NCBI GenBank assembly: GCA_963782965.1
Contig: CAWALV010000006.1
Span: 1,302,001 to 1,366,000, forward strand
Length of the DNA stretch: 64,000 nt
Source: CAWALV01 sp963782965
GTDB taxonomy: Bacteria > Actinomycetota > Actinomycetes > Acidothermales > Acidothermaceae
Reading direction: 5' to 3'
Shown here: positions 14,922 through 23,594 of the stretch, one piece after another
How the letters are laid out: each line of letters starts with the position of its first letter
Position numbering within the stretch: the stretch's first letter is position 1
The notes under the pieces: generated by a model
Told to the model about the DNA's origin: nothing
What the model saw: only the letters and a program-made list of their open reading frames with translations
Databases searched by the model: none
Made by a program: the position numbers and the translations under genes

Positions 14922-16121
14922 GTGACGCCGTCGCAGCAACTTCCCGATGCCGCAGGCCACTTCGGCCCCTTCGGTGGTCGATTCGTGCCAGAGGCGCTCG
15001 TCGCGGCGCTCGACGAGTTGGCCGCTGCACACGCCCAGGCCATGGCCGACCCGGCCTTCGCCGCCGAGCTCGCCGGCCTGCTCGCGAACTACGCCGGGCG
15101 TGCCACCCCTGTGACCGAAGCGAGGCGCTTCTCCGAACACGCAGGGGGTGCGCGCATCCTGCTCAAGAGAGAAGACCTGACGCACACCGGCTCCCACAAG
15201 ATCAACAACGTGCTCGGGCAAGCGCTGCTCACGGTGCGGATGGGCAAGACGCGGGTGATTGCAGAGACGGGCGCCGGGCAGCACGGTGTGGCGACTGCAA
15301 CGGCGGCTGCGCTGTTCGGGCTCGACTGCACGATCTACATGGGCGAGGAAGACACCCGCCGCCAGGCGCTGAACGTCGCGCGGATGCGGCTGCTCGGTGC
15401 CGACGTGGTCGCCGTCGACGCAGGCAGCCGCACCCTCAAGGACGCCATCAACGAGGCGTTTCGCGATTGGGTGACAACTGTCGAGAACACCCACTACCTG
15501 TTCGGCACCGTCGCGGGTCCGCACCCCTTTCCGGCGATCGTGCGCGACTTCCAGAAGGTCATCGGTGAAGAGGCGCGGGGGCAGGTACTCGCGCTCACCG
15601 GTCGGCTGCCCGATGCCGTGGCAGCGTGCGTCGGTGGTGGATCGAACGCGCTCGGCATCTTCACCGCCTTCCTCGCCGATCAAGGCGTTCGGCTCTTCGG
15701 CTTCGAGGCCGGCGGCGACGGCGTCGAAACCGGCCGCCACGCTGCCACCCTGTCCGCCGGGTCGCGGGGCGTTCTGCACGGCGCTCGAAGCTACGTCCTG
15801 CAGGACGTCGACGGCCAGACGATCGAGTCGCACTCGATCTCTGCCGGGCTCGACTACCCCGGCGTCGGACCCGAACACGCGTGGTTGCGCGAGACCGGGC
15901 GGGTGGCGTACGAGCCGGTGACCGACGCGGAGGCGATGGAGGCGTTCCGCATGCTCTCGCGCACCGAGGGGATCATCCCGGCGATCGAGAGCGCGCACGC
16001 GCTCGCCGGCGCGCTACGGCTCGGTCGCCAGCTCGGCCCGGCCGCCATCGTCCTCGTCTGCCTGTCCGGCCGCGGCGACAAGGACGTCGATACCGCGGCG
16101 CGCTGGTTCGGGCTGCGGTGA
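14922..16121 (+). CDS. trpB: Tryptophan synthase beta subunit
   Basis: PLP enzyme that joins indole and serine to make tryptophan. The 399 residues match the TrpB1 type. The cofactor lysine is in HTGSHKINNVLGQALL, AETGAGQHGVATA follows, the phosphate loop is VGGGSNALG, and the C-terminus ends SGRGDKDVDT. GTG 14922 is preferred to TTG 14916 because GAGGG then stands eight bases upstream. There is a 19-base gap after trpC. It forms an alpha2-beta2 channelled complex with the trpA product encoded directly downstream. Confidence 0.96.
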   Translation: MTPSQQLPDAAGHFGPFGGRFVPEALVAALDELAAAHAQAMADPAFAAELAGLLANYAGRATPVTEARRFSEHAGGARILLKREDLTHTGSHKINNVLGQALLTVRMGKTRVIAETGAGQHGVATATAAALFGLDCTIYMGEEDTRRQALNVARMRLLGADVVAVDAGSRTLKDAINEAFRDWVTTVENTHYLFGTVAGPHPFPAIVRDFQKVIGEEARGQVLALTGRLPDAVAACVGGGSNALGIFTAFLADQGVRLFGFEAGGDGVETGRHAATLSAGSRGVLHGARSYVLQDVDGQTIESHSISAGLDYPGVGPEHAWLRETGRVAYEPVTDAEAMEAFRMLSRTEGIIPAIESAHALAGALRLGRQLGPAAIVLVCLSGRGDKDVDTAARWFGLR

Positions 16122-16125
16122 CCCG

Positions 16126-16986
16126 GTGAGCGCGACGACCTCGGATCCCTCGAAAGCCGCCGGATCCCCGCTGGCGGCCCGCCTCGCGCACTGCCGAACG
16201 GAAGGCCGCGCGGCGCTGGTCGGCTACCTGCCGGCCTGCTTCCCGACGTTCGAACTGGGCATCGCGGGGTTGCGTGCGATGGTCGAGGGCGGCGTCGACG
16301 TCGTCGAAGTCGGGTTGCCCTACAGCGATCCGGTGCTCGACGGACCGACCGTCGCGCAGGCGGCCGACATCGCCCTGCGCGCCGGGTCGACGGTGGCCAA
16401 CGTGTTGCGCACCGTCGAAGCGGTTGCGGCGACCGGCGTCGCAACGCTCGTGATGACGTACTGGAATCCCGTCGAGCACTACGGGCCCGACCGGTTCGCG
16501 GCCGACCTACGGTCGGCCGGTGGATGCGGGCTCATCACGCCCGACCTGCTGCCGGACGAAGCGGAAGCCTGGCTCGCGGCCAGTGACGACGAGGGGCTGG
16601 ACCGGGTCTTCCTCGTCGCGCCGAGCTCGACCGATGAGCGGCTCGCGTTGACGGCACGTTTTTGTCGTGGCTTCGTCTACGCAGCGTCCGTCATGGGCGT
16701 CACCGGTGCCCGTTCCCAGACGAGCAGCCAGGCGCCGCAGCTGGTCGAACGCACGCGTCGCTACACCGACCTGCCCATCGGCGTCGGTCTTGGCGTCAGC
16801 AACGGCGAGCAGGCTGCCGAGGTCGCCGGCTACGCCGACGCGGTCATCGTCGGATCCGCGTTCGTTCGCCGGGTGCTCGACGCCGGCGACCCCGCTGCGC
16901 CCGCGGCGCAGACGGCGGTCGGTGCCGCCGTCCGCTCGCTCGCCGGTGAGCTCGCGGCGGGTGTACGGCGTCCGCGCCATGGCTGA
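16126..16986 (+). CDS. trpA: Tryptophan synthase alpha subunit
   Basis: TIM-barrel lyase that releases indole from indole-3-glycerol phosphate and passes it to TrpB. The 286 residues are slightly longer than the usual 260-270. The catalytic Glu and Asp are in DVVEVGLPYSDPVLDGPTVA. The flexible loop ASVMGVTGARSQ and the phosphate loop GVGLGVSNGEQA are present. GTG 16126 lies four bases after the trpB stop. It ends 41 bases before lgt. Confidence 0.96.
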   Translation: MSATTSDPSKAAGSPLAARLAHCRTEGRAALVGYLPACFPTFELGIAGLRAMVEGGVDVVEVGLPYSDPVLDGPTVAQAADIALRAGSTVANVLRTVEAVAATGVATLVMTYWNPVEHYGPDRFAADLRSAGGCGLITPDLLPDEAEAWLAASDDEGLDRVFLVAPSSTDERLALTARFCRGFVYAASVMGVTGARSQTSSQAPQLVERTRRYTDLPIGVGLGVSNGEQAAEVAGYADAVIVGSAFVRRVLDAGDPAAPAAQTAVGAAVRSLAGELAAGVRRPRHG

Positions 16987-17027
16987 CCCGCCGTCTGTTC
17001 GCCGAGCCATGTAGCGTCGGAGTCGCC

Positions 17028-18062
17028 ATGACCGTCGTGACCGCCGCTGCTGCCGCCATGAGTGCGGTGCGGCCGCGCGCCTCGCTGCACAGCTACATCC
17101 CGAGCCCCAGCCGGGGGGTGTGGTACCTCGGCCCGTTCCCCATCAGGGCCTACGCGCTGTGCATCATCGCCGGCATCATCGTGGCGGTCTACCTGACCGA
17201 CCGGCGGTGGCGGGCCCGCGGCGGATCGGCGTCCACGACGGGCACGATCGCGACCTGGGCCGTACCGTTCGGGCTCGTCGGTGGCCGGCTCTACCACCTG
17301 ATCACCGACCCGGAGCTGTACTTCACCAAGAACAACTGGCACCCGTGGCGGGCCTTCGCGGTGTGGGACGGCGGCCTGGGGATCTGGGGTGCGATCGCGC
17401 TCGGCGGCCTTGGTGTGTGGATCGCCTGTCGGCGCAACGGCATCGTGTTCCCGGCGTTCGCCGACGCTGCCGCGCCGGGCATCGTGCTCGCGCAGGCGAT
17501 CGGCCGCTGGGGCAACTACTTCAACCAGGAGCTCTACGGCAAGTCGACGAGCATGCCCTGGGGTTTGAAGATCGACGCCGCGCACGCGGCCAACTCGAAC
17601 CTGCCGGCGGGTAACTACCAGCCCACGTTCCTCTACGAGTCGATCTGGGACATCGGGACGGCGGGGCTGGTGATCTGGGCGGATCGCCGCTTCAAGCTCG
17701 GCCACGGCCGGGCGTTCCTGCTCTACGTGATGGCCTACACGGCCGGTCGCGGTTGGATCGAATACCTCAGGGTCGACCACGCGAACCACATCCTCGGGCT
17801 GCGGCTCAACGACTGGACCAGCCTGCTCGTCTTCGTCGGCGCCCTGATCGCGTTCCTCGTGTCGTGGCGCCGCAGCCCCGGCAGGGAACTCGTGGTCGAG
17901 CGCGGGATGCAGGACCGCGGAGTGCAGGACACTGCCGAGGGCAGCACGGTCGACCCCGACGCCGGCGCCGGCGCCGAGACCAGTGCCGAGACCAGTACCG
18001 AGACCAGTACCGAGACCGGTGCCGAGATCAGCGCCGAAGCCGGTGAGGGATCGGTGCCGTGA
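17028..18062 (+). CDS. lgt: Prolipoprotein diacylglyceryl transferase
   Basis: Membrane enzyme that attaches diacylglycerol from phosphatidylglycerol to the lipobox cysteine of prolipoproteins. It would act on the four lipoproteins encoded in this window. The 344 residues hold about seven membrane segments. The Lgt signature is GRWGNYFNQELYG at about residue 160, with the essential Arg/Gly region FGLVGGRLYHL before it and YTAGRGWIEYLR after it. The acidic C-terminal tail is built from tandem four-residue repeats (A/T-E-T-S), an actinobacterial extension that varies in length. Start ATG 17028, or ATG 17058 ten codons later. The location after trpA is conserved in Mycobacterium. Confidence 0.94.
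   Translation: MTVVTAAAAAMSAVRPRASLHSYIPSPSRGVWYLGPFPIRAYALCIIAGIIVAVYLTDRRWRARGGSASTTGTIATWAVPFGLVGGRLYHLITDPELYFTKNNWHPWRAFAVWDGGLGIWGAIALGGLGVWIACRRNGIVFPAFADAAAPGIVLAQAIGRWGNYFNQELYGKSTSMPWGLKIDAAHAANSNLPAGNYQPTFLYESIWDIGTAGLVIWADRRFKLGHGRAFLLYVMAYTAGRGWIEYLRVDHANHILGLRLNDWTSLLVFVGALIAFLVSWRRSPGRELVVERGMQDRGVQDTAEGSTVDPDAGAGAETSAETSTETSTETGAEISAEAGEGSVP
17973..18032 (+). repeat. Five 12-nt tandem units in the lgt tail
   Basis: Units of the type RCCGAGACCAGT run in frame and encode AETS, AETS, TETS, TETG, AEIS. They lie in the acidic cytoplasmic tail beyond the catalytic core, where length variation between strains would be tolerated. Confidence 0.8.
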
Positions 18063-18805
18063 GCTTCGACGTCGACCCTGCGCCCGAGCGTGCGCCGTCT
18101 CGATCGGCCCGGCCGGAGCGTCACCATCACCACCGCGACGTCACCGGCGGCTGGCTACGGCCGGCCGTGTTCGGCGCGATGGACGGGTTGATCTCCAACG
18201 TCTCGCTGATCTCCGGGTTCGTCGGCGCGAACGCGTCGCGGCACCTCATCGTGTTGACCGGCCTCGGTGGGCTCGTCGCGGGCGCCTTCTCCATGGGTGT
18301 GGGCGAGTACGTGTCCGTCGCGTCCCAGGGGGAGTTGGCCCGCGCGGAGATCGAGATCGAGCGCCGCGAGCTCCGACACAACGCCCGCGCCGAGCGCGAC
18401 GAACTCGCCGAGCTGTACATCGCCCGCGGTGTCCAACCCGAGCTGGCCCGCGAGGTGGCTCACCAGCTGTCCCAAGACCCTGAGCAGGCGCTGCAGATCC
18501 ACGCCCGCGAGGAGTTGGGCATGTCGCTCGAGGACTTGCCGTCGCCCTACCTGGCGGCCGGCTCCTCGTTCGCGTCGTTCTCGCTCGGCGCGATCCTGCC
18601 GGTGCTGCCCTACATCTTCGGGTCCGCGACGTTTTGGCCGGCAGCGCTGATCACCGGGGTCGCCCTGGTCGCCGCCGGCGTCGCGGTGGCGATGATCACG
18701 GCTCGCTCCTGGTGGTACGGCGGGCTGCGCCAGCTGCTGCTCGGCGCGGCCGCGGCGGCCGTGACCTTCGCCGTGGGTTCGGCGATCGGCACCCACGTCA
18801 CCTGA
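18059..18805 (+). CDS. VIT1/CCC1-family iron or manganese transporter
   Basis: Membrane protein of 248 residues of the VIT1/CCC1 family, which moves Fe2+ or Mn2+ across membranes. A His-rich start (PERHHHHRD) precedes helix 1. The conserved VFGAMDGLISNVSLISGFVGA and GAFSMGVGEYVSVASQ segments carry the family Asp, Met and Glu residues of the ion path. A long charged helical segment follows (about 95-160), which in relatives binds metal. Then come three C-terminal membrane segments. GTG 18059 overlaps the lgt stop, so it is co-transcribed with lgt. Direction and metal are not decidable from sequence. Confidence 0.87.
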   Translation: MSFDVDPAPERAPSRSARPERHHHHRDVTGGWLRPAVFGAMDGLISNVSLISGFVGANASRHLIVLTGLGGLVAGAFSMGVGEYVSVASQGELARAEIEIERRELRHNARAERDELAELYIARGVQPELAREVAHQLSQDPEQALQIHAREELGMSLEDLPSPYLAAGSSFASFSLGAILPVLPYIFGSATFWPAALITGVALVAAGVAVAMITARSWWYGGLRQLLLGAAAAAVTFAVGSAIGTHVT

Positions 18806-18871
18806 CCCGCGAGGGGCCGGCGCTAACTCGCCGCCGGGCGCCGCGGGGTATGCGCTAACCTGTCCGCAGCC

Positions 18872-18887
18872 AGGCGTGCGCACGCCT
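18872..18887. repeat. Perfect 16-bp palindrome in the VIT–gltB gap
   Basis: AGGCGTGCGCACGCCT is fully self-complementary (8-bp arms, no loop). It lies 67 bases after the VIT stop and 164 before gltB. TAACCT stands just before it at 18856-18861. It could be an operator for gltBD or the base of a hairpin at the start of the leader. Confidence 0.45.
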
Positions 18888-18969
18888 ACGTGTCGGCCGT
18901 TTGTCATCTTCTCGACACGGTTTCGTAGTTTCGTGGCGCACTGCCGGCGTGGCAGTATGAGGCAGGGCC

Positions 18970-19008
18970 AGCGTCGTCCCTGTGGATCGCAGGCGGCGGC
19001 GTTTTTTT
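18970..19008 (+). terminator. Possible attenuator with T7 tract in the gltB leader
   Basis: GCGTCGTCC (18971-18979) can pair imperfectly, with G-U pairs, with the GGCGGCGGCG run before a seven-T tract at 19002-19008. A T7 run is rare in this GC-rich DNA. It lies 43 bases before the gltB start, on the same strand. It could terminate a leader transcript under some conditions. The pairing is weak by hand and no sensor domain is recognised. Confidence 0.35.
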
Positions 19009-19050
19009 GTGCCCGCTTCCCGCATACACGTGCGAGACGACGGGAGACCC

Positions 19051-22029
19051 ATGTCGGCTCATTTCGAGACCCGGGCCGCAGGCTGGTTGCACAACGGCCA
19101 CTCGGCACGCGGTCTCTACGACCCCCGCTTCGAGCACGATGCCTGCGGCGTCGCCTTCGTCGCCGACCTCGTCGGTGGCCGTAGCCACGACGTCGTCGCC
19201 AAGGCCCTGACGGCACTACGCAACCTCGAGCACCGCGGCGCGACCGGCCGCGAAGCCGACACCGGCGACGGCGCCGGCCTGCTCAGCCAGATTCCCGACG
19301 AGTTCTTCCGGGCCGTCGTCGACTTCGACCTGCCTCCGGCCGGCGGGTATGCCGCCGGCATCGGCTTCCTCCCGGCCGACAACTTCGAGGCAGGCACGAA
19401 GGTGGCCGCCGTCGAACGCATCGTGGCGGAGGAGAAGCTGCGGATTTTGGGCTGGCGCGAGCTGCCCGTCGTCCCCGATCTGGCCGGTCCGAGCGCGCGC
19501 GCCGTCATGCCGCGTTTCCGTCAGCTGTTCGTCGCACCGGTCGACGAGTCGCTGACCGGATTGGAGCTGGAGCGGCTCACCTACCGGGCGCGCAAGCGCG
19601 CCGAGCGGGAAGCCGAGTTCTACTTCGCGTCGTTGTCGCCACGCACGATCGTCTACAAGGGCATGCTCACGGCCCCGCAGCTGGAGCCGTTCTTCCCCGA
19701 CCTGTCGGACCAGCGCTACACCAGCGCGCTCGCGCTCGTGCACTCGCGCTTCTCGACGAACACGTTCCCGAGCTGGCCGCTCGCCCACCCGTATCGCTAC
19801 ATCGCGCACAACGGCGAGATCAACACCATCATGGGCAACCGCAACTGGATGCGGGCCCGCGAGACGCTGCTGGCGACCGACCTCATCCCCGGCGACCTCA
19901 AGCAGCTCTTCCCGATCTGCACTCCCGGTGGCTCCGACTCGATGAGCTTCGACGAGGTGCTCGAGCTGCTCCACCTCGGCGGCCGCTCGTTGCCGCACTC
20001 CGTGCTGATGATGATTCCCGAGGCGTGGGAGAAGCACGCCGAGATGCCGCCCGCCGTCCGGGCGTTCTACGAGTTCCACGCGAGCCTGATGGAACCGTGG
20101 GACGGCCCGGCGTGCGTCACGTTCACCGATGGCACGCTCATCGGCGCGGTGCTCGACCGCAACGGCTTGCGCCCGGCACGCTACTGGGTCACCGACAGTG
20201 GCCTCGTGGTCCTGGCGAGCGAGGTCGGCGTGCTCGATCTCGATCCGGCGACCGTCGTTCGCAAGGGGCGGTTGCAACCCGGCCGGATGTTCCTCGTCGA
20301 CACCGCCGAGGGCCGCATCGTCGACGACGCCGAGATCAAGGCGCAGCTTGCCAGTGAGCGCAAGTACGACAACTGGTTGCACGCCGGATTGCTGAAGCTG
20401 CCAGACCTGCCTGACCGCGAGCACATCATCTACAGCCACGAGTCGGTTCTGCGGCGTCAGCAAACCTTCGGTTACACCGAGGAGGAACTGCGCATCCTGC
20501 TGTTGCCGATGGCACGCAACGCCGCCGAACCGATCGGCTCGATGGGCAACGACGCCTCGATTGCCGCGTTGTCGTCGCGCCCGCGCTTGTTGTTCGACTA
20601 CTTCACGCAACTCTTCGCGCAGGTCACGAACCCGCCGCTCGACGCGATCCGGGAAGAGCTCGTCACGTCCTTGGCCGGCACCATCGGTCCGGAGCAGAAC
20701 CTGCTCGAGCCCGGTCCGGCGTCGTGCCGGCAGATCGTCGTGCCGTTCCCGGTGATCGACAACGACGAGCTGGCGAAGATCCTGCACGTCAACGAGGACG
20801 GCGACCTGCCGGGGCTCGCGCCTTTCGTCGTCCGCGGGCTGTACGACGTCGGCGGTGGGGGAGCCGCACTCGAGGCGCGGCTCGTCGACATCTGCGCCGA
20901 GGTCTCCGAGGCCATCGAGAACGGCGCCCGGGTGATCGTCCTTTCCGACCGCGACTCCGACCGCGAGCGGGCGCCGATCCCGTCGCTGCTGCTGACTGCG
21001 GCCGTCCATCACCATCTGATCCGTGAGAAGACCCGCACGAAAGTGGGTCTCGTCGTCGAGGCGGGCGACGTTCGCGAGGTGCACCACGTCGCGCTGCTCG
21101 TCGGCTACGGCGCGGCCGCCGTCAACCCCTACCTGGCGATGGAAACCGTCGAGGACATGGTGCGTACCGGCTACATCACCGGTGTCGACGCCGCGACCGC
21201 GGTGCACAACCTCGTCAAGGCACTCGGCAAGGGCGTGCTGAAGGTGATGTCCAAGATGGGCATCTCGACGGTCGCGTCCTACACCGGCGCGCAGGTGTTC
21301 GAGGCCATCGGCCTCTCGCACGACCTCGTCGACCGCCACTTCACCGGCACGGTCTCCAAGCTGGGTGGGGTGGGGCTCGACGTTCTCGCTGCCGAGGTCG
21401 CGGCGCGGCACACGCTTGCCTACCCGCTCGGTGAGGTGCACCCGCCGCACCGCAGGCTTTGGGTCGGCGGCGAATACCAGTGGCGCCGTGAGGGCGAGGC
21501 GCACCTGTTCAACCCGGAGACGGTCTTCCGGCTCCAGCATTCGACCCGCACCGCGCGCTACGACGTCTTCAAGGACTACACCAAGCTCGTCGACGAGCAG
21601 TCGCACCAGCTGATGACCTTGCGGGGGTTGTTCCGGCTGCGCACCGGGGTTCGGCCCGCGGTGCCGATAGACGAGGTCGAGCCGGTGAGTTCGATCGTGA
21701 AGCGATTCTCCACGGGCGCGATGAGCTATGGCTCCATCAGCAAGGAAGCGCACGAGACTCTGGCGATCGCGATGAACCAGCTCGGCGCGAAGTCGAACAC
21801 CGGTGAGGGTGGTGAAGACTCCGACCGGCTCTACAACAACCGCCGTTCCGCGATCAAGCAGGTGGCAAGTGGCCGGTTCGGGGTCACGAGCGAGTACCTC
21901 AGCGCGGCCGATGACCTTCAGATCAAGATGGCCCAAGGTGCCAAGCCCGGTGAAGGCGGCCAGTTACCCGGTCACAAGGTCTACCCTGGATCGCGAAGAC
22001 GCGGCATTCGACGCCTGGCGTCGGCCTGA
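19051..22029 (+). CDS. gltB: Glutamate synthase large subunit, N-terminal part before frameshift
   Basis: NADPH-type GOGAT alpha subunit, which makes two glutamates from glutamine and 2-oxoglutarate. ATG 19051 has GGGAG five bases upstream. The N-terminal nucleophile is Cys32 (EHDACGVAF) after a 31-residue propeptide. The glutaminase, central and start of the FMN synthase domains follow, up to KPGEGGQLPGHKVYP. The frame then runs into nonsense and stops at 22029. Inserting one C in the CCC at 21984-21986 restores YPWIAKTRHSTPGVGLISPP and joins it to the segment at 21987-23594, giving 1514 residues, the normal GltB length. So this is one gene with an apparent one-base deletion. Confidence 0.9.
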   Translation: MSAHFETRAAGWLHNGHSARGLYDPRFEHDACGVAFVADLVGGRSHDVVAKALTALRNLEHRGATGREADTGDGAGLLSQIPDEFFRAVVDFDLPPAGGYAAGIGFLPADNFEAGTKVAAVERIVAEEKLRILGWRELPVVPDLAGPSARAVMPRFRQLFVAPVDESLTGLELERLTYRARKRAEREAEFYFASLSPRTIVYKGMLTAPQLEPFFPDLSDQRYTSALALVHSRFSTNTFPSWPLAHPYRYIAHNGEINTIMGNRNWMRARETLLATDLIPGDLKQLFPICTPGGSDSMSFDEVLELLHLGGRSLPHSVLMMIPEAWEKHAEMPPAVRAFYEFHASLMEPWDGPACVTFTDGTLIGAVLDRNGLRPARYWVTDSGLVVLASEVGVLDLDPATVVRKGRLQPGRMFLVDTAEGRIVDDAEIKAQLASERKYDNWLHAGLLKLPDLPDREHIIYSHESVLRRQQTFGYTEEELRILLLPMARNAAEPIGSMGNDASIAALSSRPRLLFDYFTQLFAQVTNPPLDAIREELVTSLAGTIGPEQNLLEPGPASCRQIVVPFPVIDNDELAKILHVNEDGDLPGLAPFVVRGLYDVGGGGAALEARLVDICAEVSEAIENGARVIVLSDRDSDRERAPIPSLLLTAAVHHHLIREKTRTKVGLVVEAGDVREVHHVALLVGYGAAAVNPYLAMETVEDMVRTGYITGVDAATAVHNLVKALGKGVLKVMSKMGISTVASYTGAQVFEAIGLSHDLVDRHFTGTVSKLGGVGLDVLAAEVAARHTLAYPLGEVHPPHRRLWVGGEYQWRREGEAHLFNPETVFRLQHSTRTARYDVFKDYTKLVDEQSHQLMTLRGLFRLRTGVRPAVPIDEVEPVSSIVKRFSTGAMSYGSISKEAHETLAIAMNQLGAKSNTGEGGEDSDRLYNNRRSAIKQVASGRFGVTSEYLSAADDLQIKMAQGAKPGEGGQLPGHKVYPGSRRRGIRRLASA

Positions 22030-23594
22030 TCTCGCCACCGCCGCACCACGACATCTACTCGATCGAAGACCTCAAGCAACTCATCCACGACCTGAAGAAC
22101 GCGAACCCGCAGGCGCGGGTGCACGTGAAGCTTGTCGCCGAGGTCGGCGTCGGCACCGTGGCGGCCGGTGTCTCGAAGGCACACGCCGACGTCGTCCTCA
22201 TCTCCGGGCACGACGGCGGCACCGGGGCGTCGCCCCTCACGTCGTTGAAGCATGCCGGCGGGCCATGGGAGCTCGGCGTCGCCGAGACCCAGCAGACCCT
22301 GATCGCCAACGGTTTGCGTGACCGCATCGTCGTGCAGACCGACGGCCAGCTCAAGACCGGCCGCGACGTCATCGTGGCGGCGCTGCTCGGCGCCGAGGAG
22401 TTCGGTTTCGCGACCGCCCCGTTGGTGGTCTCCGGTTGCATCATGATGCGCGTCTGCCACCTCGACACCTGCCCGGTGGGCGTTGCGACGCAAAACCCGC
22501 AGTTGCGCGAGCGGTTCACCGGCAAACCGGAGTTCGTCGTCAACTTCTTCGAGTTCATCGCACAGGAAGTGCGCGAGTACCTTGCCGAGCTCGGCTTCCG
22601 TTCCCTCGACGACGCGATCGGACAGGTCGACTTCCTCGACACCGCCGACGCGGTCGCACACTGGAAGGCCAGCGGGCTCGACCTCTCGCCGATCCTGCAC
22701 GTGCCCGACGATCGCGACGAAGCGCGGCGATGCATCTCCGGCCAGGACCACGGTCTTGAGAAGGCGCTCGACAACACGCTGATCGCACTGGCCGAGGGCG
22801 CGTTGAACGACGCGGCGCCGGTGAAGCTCGAGCTGCCCATTCGCAACGTGAACCGCACCGTTGGCACCATGCTCGGCCACGAGGTGACCAAGCGCTATCG
22901 CGGTGCGGGTCTTCCCGACGACACGATCGACGTCACGTTCACCGGTTCGGCCGGGCAGTCCTTCGGTGCGTTCGTGCCGCGCGGCATCACGCTGCGTCTC
23001 GTCGGGGACGCCAACGACTACGTCGGCAAGGGTCTCTCCGGTGGGCGCATCGTGCTTCGGCCCGACGACGACGCACCGTTCGAGGCGCACGCGAACATCA
23101 TCGCGGGCAACGTCATCCTCTACGGCGCAACCTCTGGGGAAGCGTTCATCCGCGGGGTGGTGGGCGAGCGCTTCTGCGTGCGCAACTCCGGCGCCACCGC
23201 CGTTGTCGAAGGCGTCGGTGACCACGGTTGCGAATACATGACCGGAGGTGCGGTCGTGGTGCTCGGGCCGACGGGGCGCAACTTCGCGGCGGGCATGTCG
23301 GGCGGCGCGGCGTACCTCATCGATCTCGATCCGCGTCGCGTCAACACCGAGATGGTCGACGTCGAGCAACTCGACGCCGCCGACCGTGAGTTGCTCGAGA
23401 CGCTGGTCCGAAAGCACCAGACCGAGACCGGCTCTGCGCTCGCGGCCAAGTTGCTGGCCGACTGGACGTCGTCCGTCGAGCGGTTCTCCAAGATCATGCC
23501 GCGTGACTACAAGCGCGTAATGGCGGCACGCGCGAAGGCGGAAGGCGAAGGACTCGACGTGGACGCGCAGATCATGGCGGCAGCACATGGCTGA
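21987..23594 (+). CDS. gltB: Glutamate synthase large subunit, C-terminal part after frameshift
   Basis: Continuation of gltB in the next reading frame, open from the apparent deletion at about 21986. It contains the rest of the FMN-binding synthase domain (HDGGTGASPLTSLKHAG, and the 3Fe-4S cysteines in CIMMRVCHLDTCPVG) and the C-terminal GXGXG beta-helix domain. Read alone, the first usable start is GTG 22119, which would lack part of the FMN site. The stop overlaps gltD by eight bases. If the deletion is real, GOGAT activity is lost and glutamate would have to come from glutamate dehydrogenase. If it is an assembly error, the gene is intact. Confidence 0.88.
   Translation, partial: WIAKTRHSTPGVGLISPPPHHDIYSIEDLKQLIHDLKNANPQARVHVKLVAEVGVGTVAAGVSKAHADVVLISGHDGGTGASPLTSLKHAGGPWELGVAETQQTLIANGLRDRIVVQTDGQLKTGRDVIVAALLGAEEFGFATAPLVVSGCIMMRVCHLDTCPVGVATQNPQLRERFTGKPEFVVNFFEFIAQEVREYLAELGFRSLDDAIGQVDFLDTADAVAHWKASGLDLSPILHVPDDRDEARRCISGQDHGLEKALDNTLIALAEGALNDAAPVKLELPIRNVNRTVGTMLGHEVTKRYRGAGLPDDTIDVTFTGSAGQSFGAFVPRGITLRLVGDANDYVGKGLSGGRIVLRPDDDAPFEAHANIIAGNVILYGATSGEAFIRGVVGERFCVRNSGATAVVEGVGDHGCEYMTGGAVVVLGPTGRNFAAGMSGGAAYLIDLDPRRVNTEMVDVEQLDAADRELLETLVRKHQTETGSALAAKLLADWTSSVERFSKIMPRDYKRVMAARAKAEGEGLDVDAQIMAAAHG

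Noticed and set aside
19216..21936. 906-codon open frame on the minus strand opposite gltB
   Set aside because: Shadow of gltB with no recognisable motif. The plus strand encodes a well-conserved enzyme.
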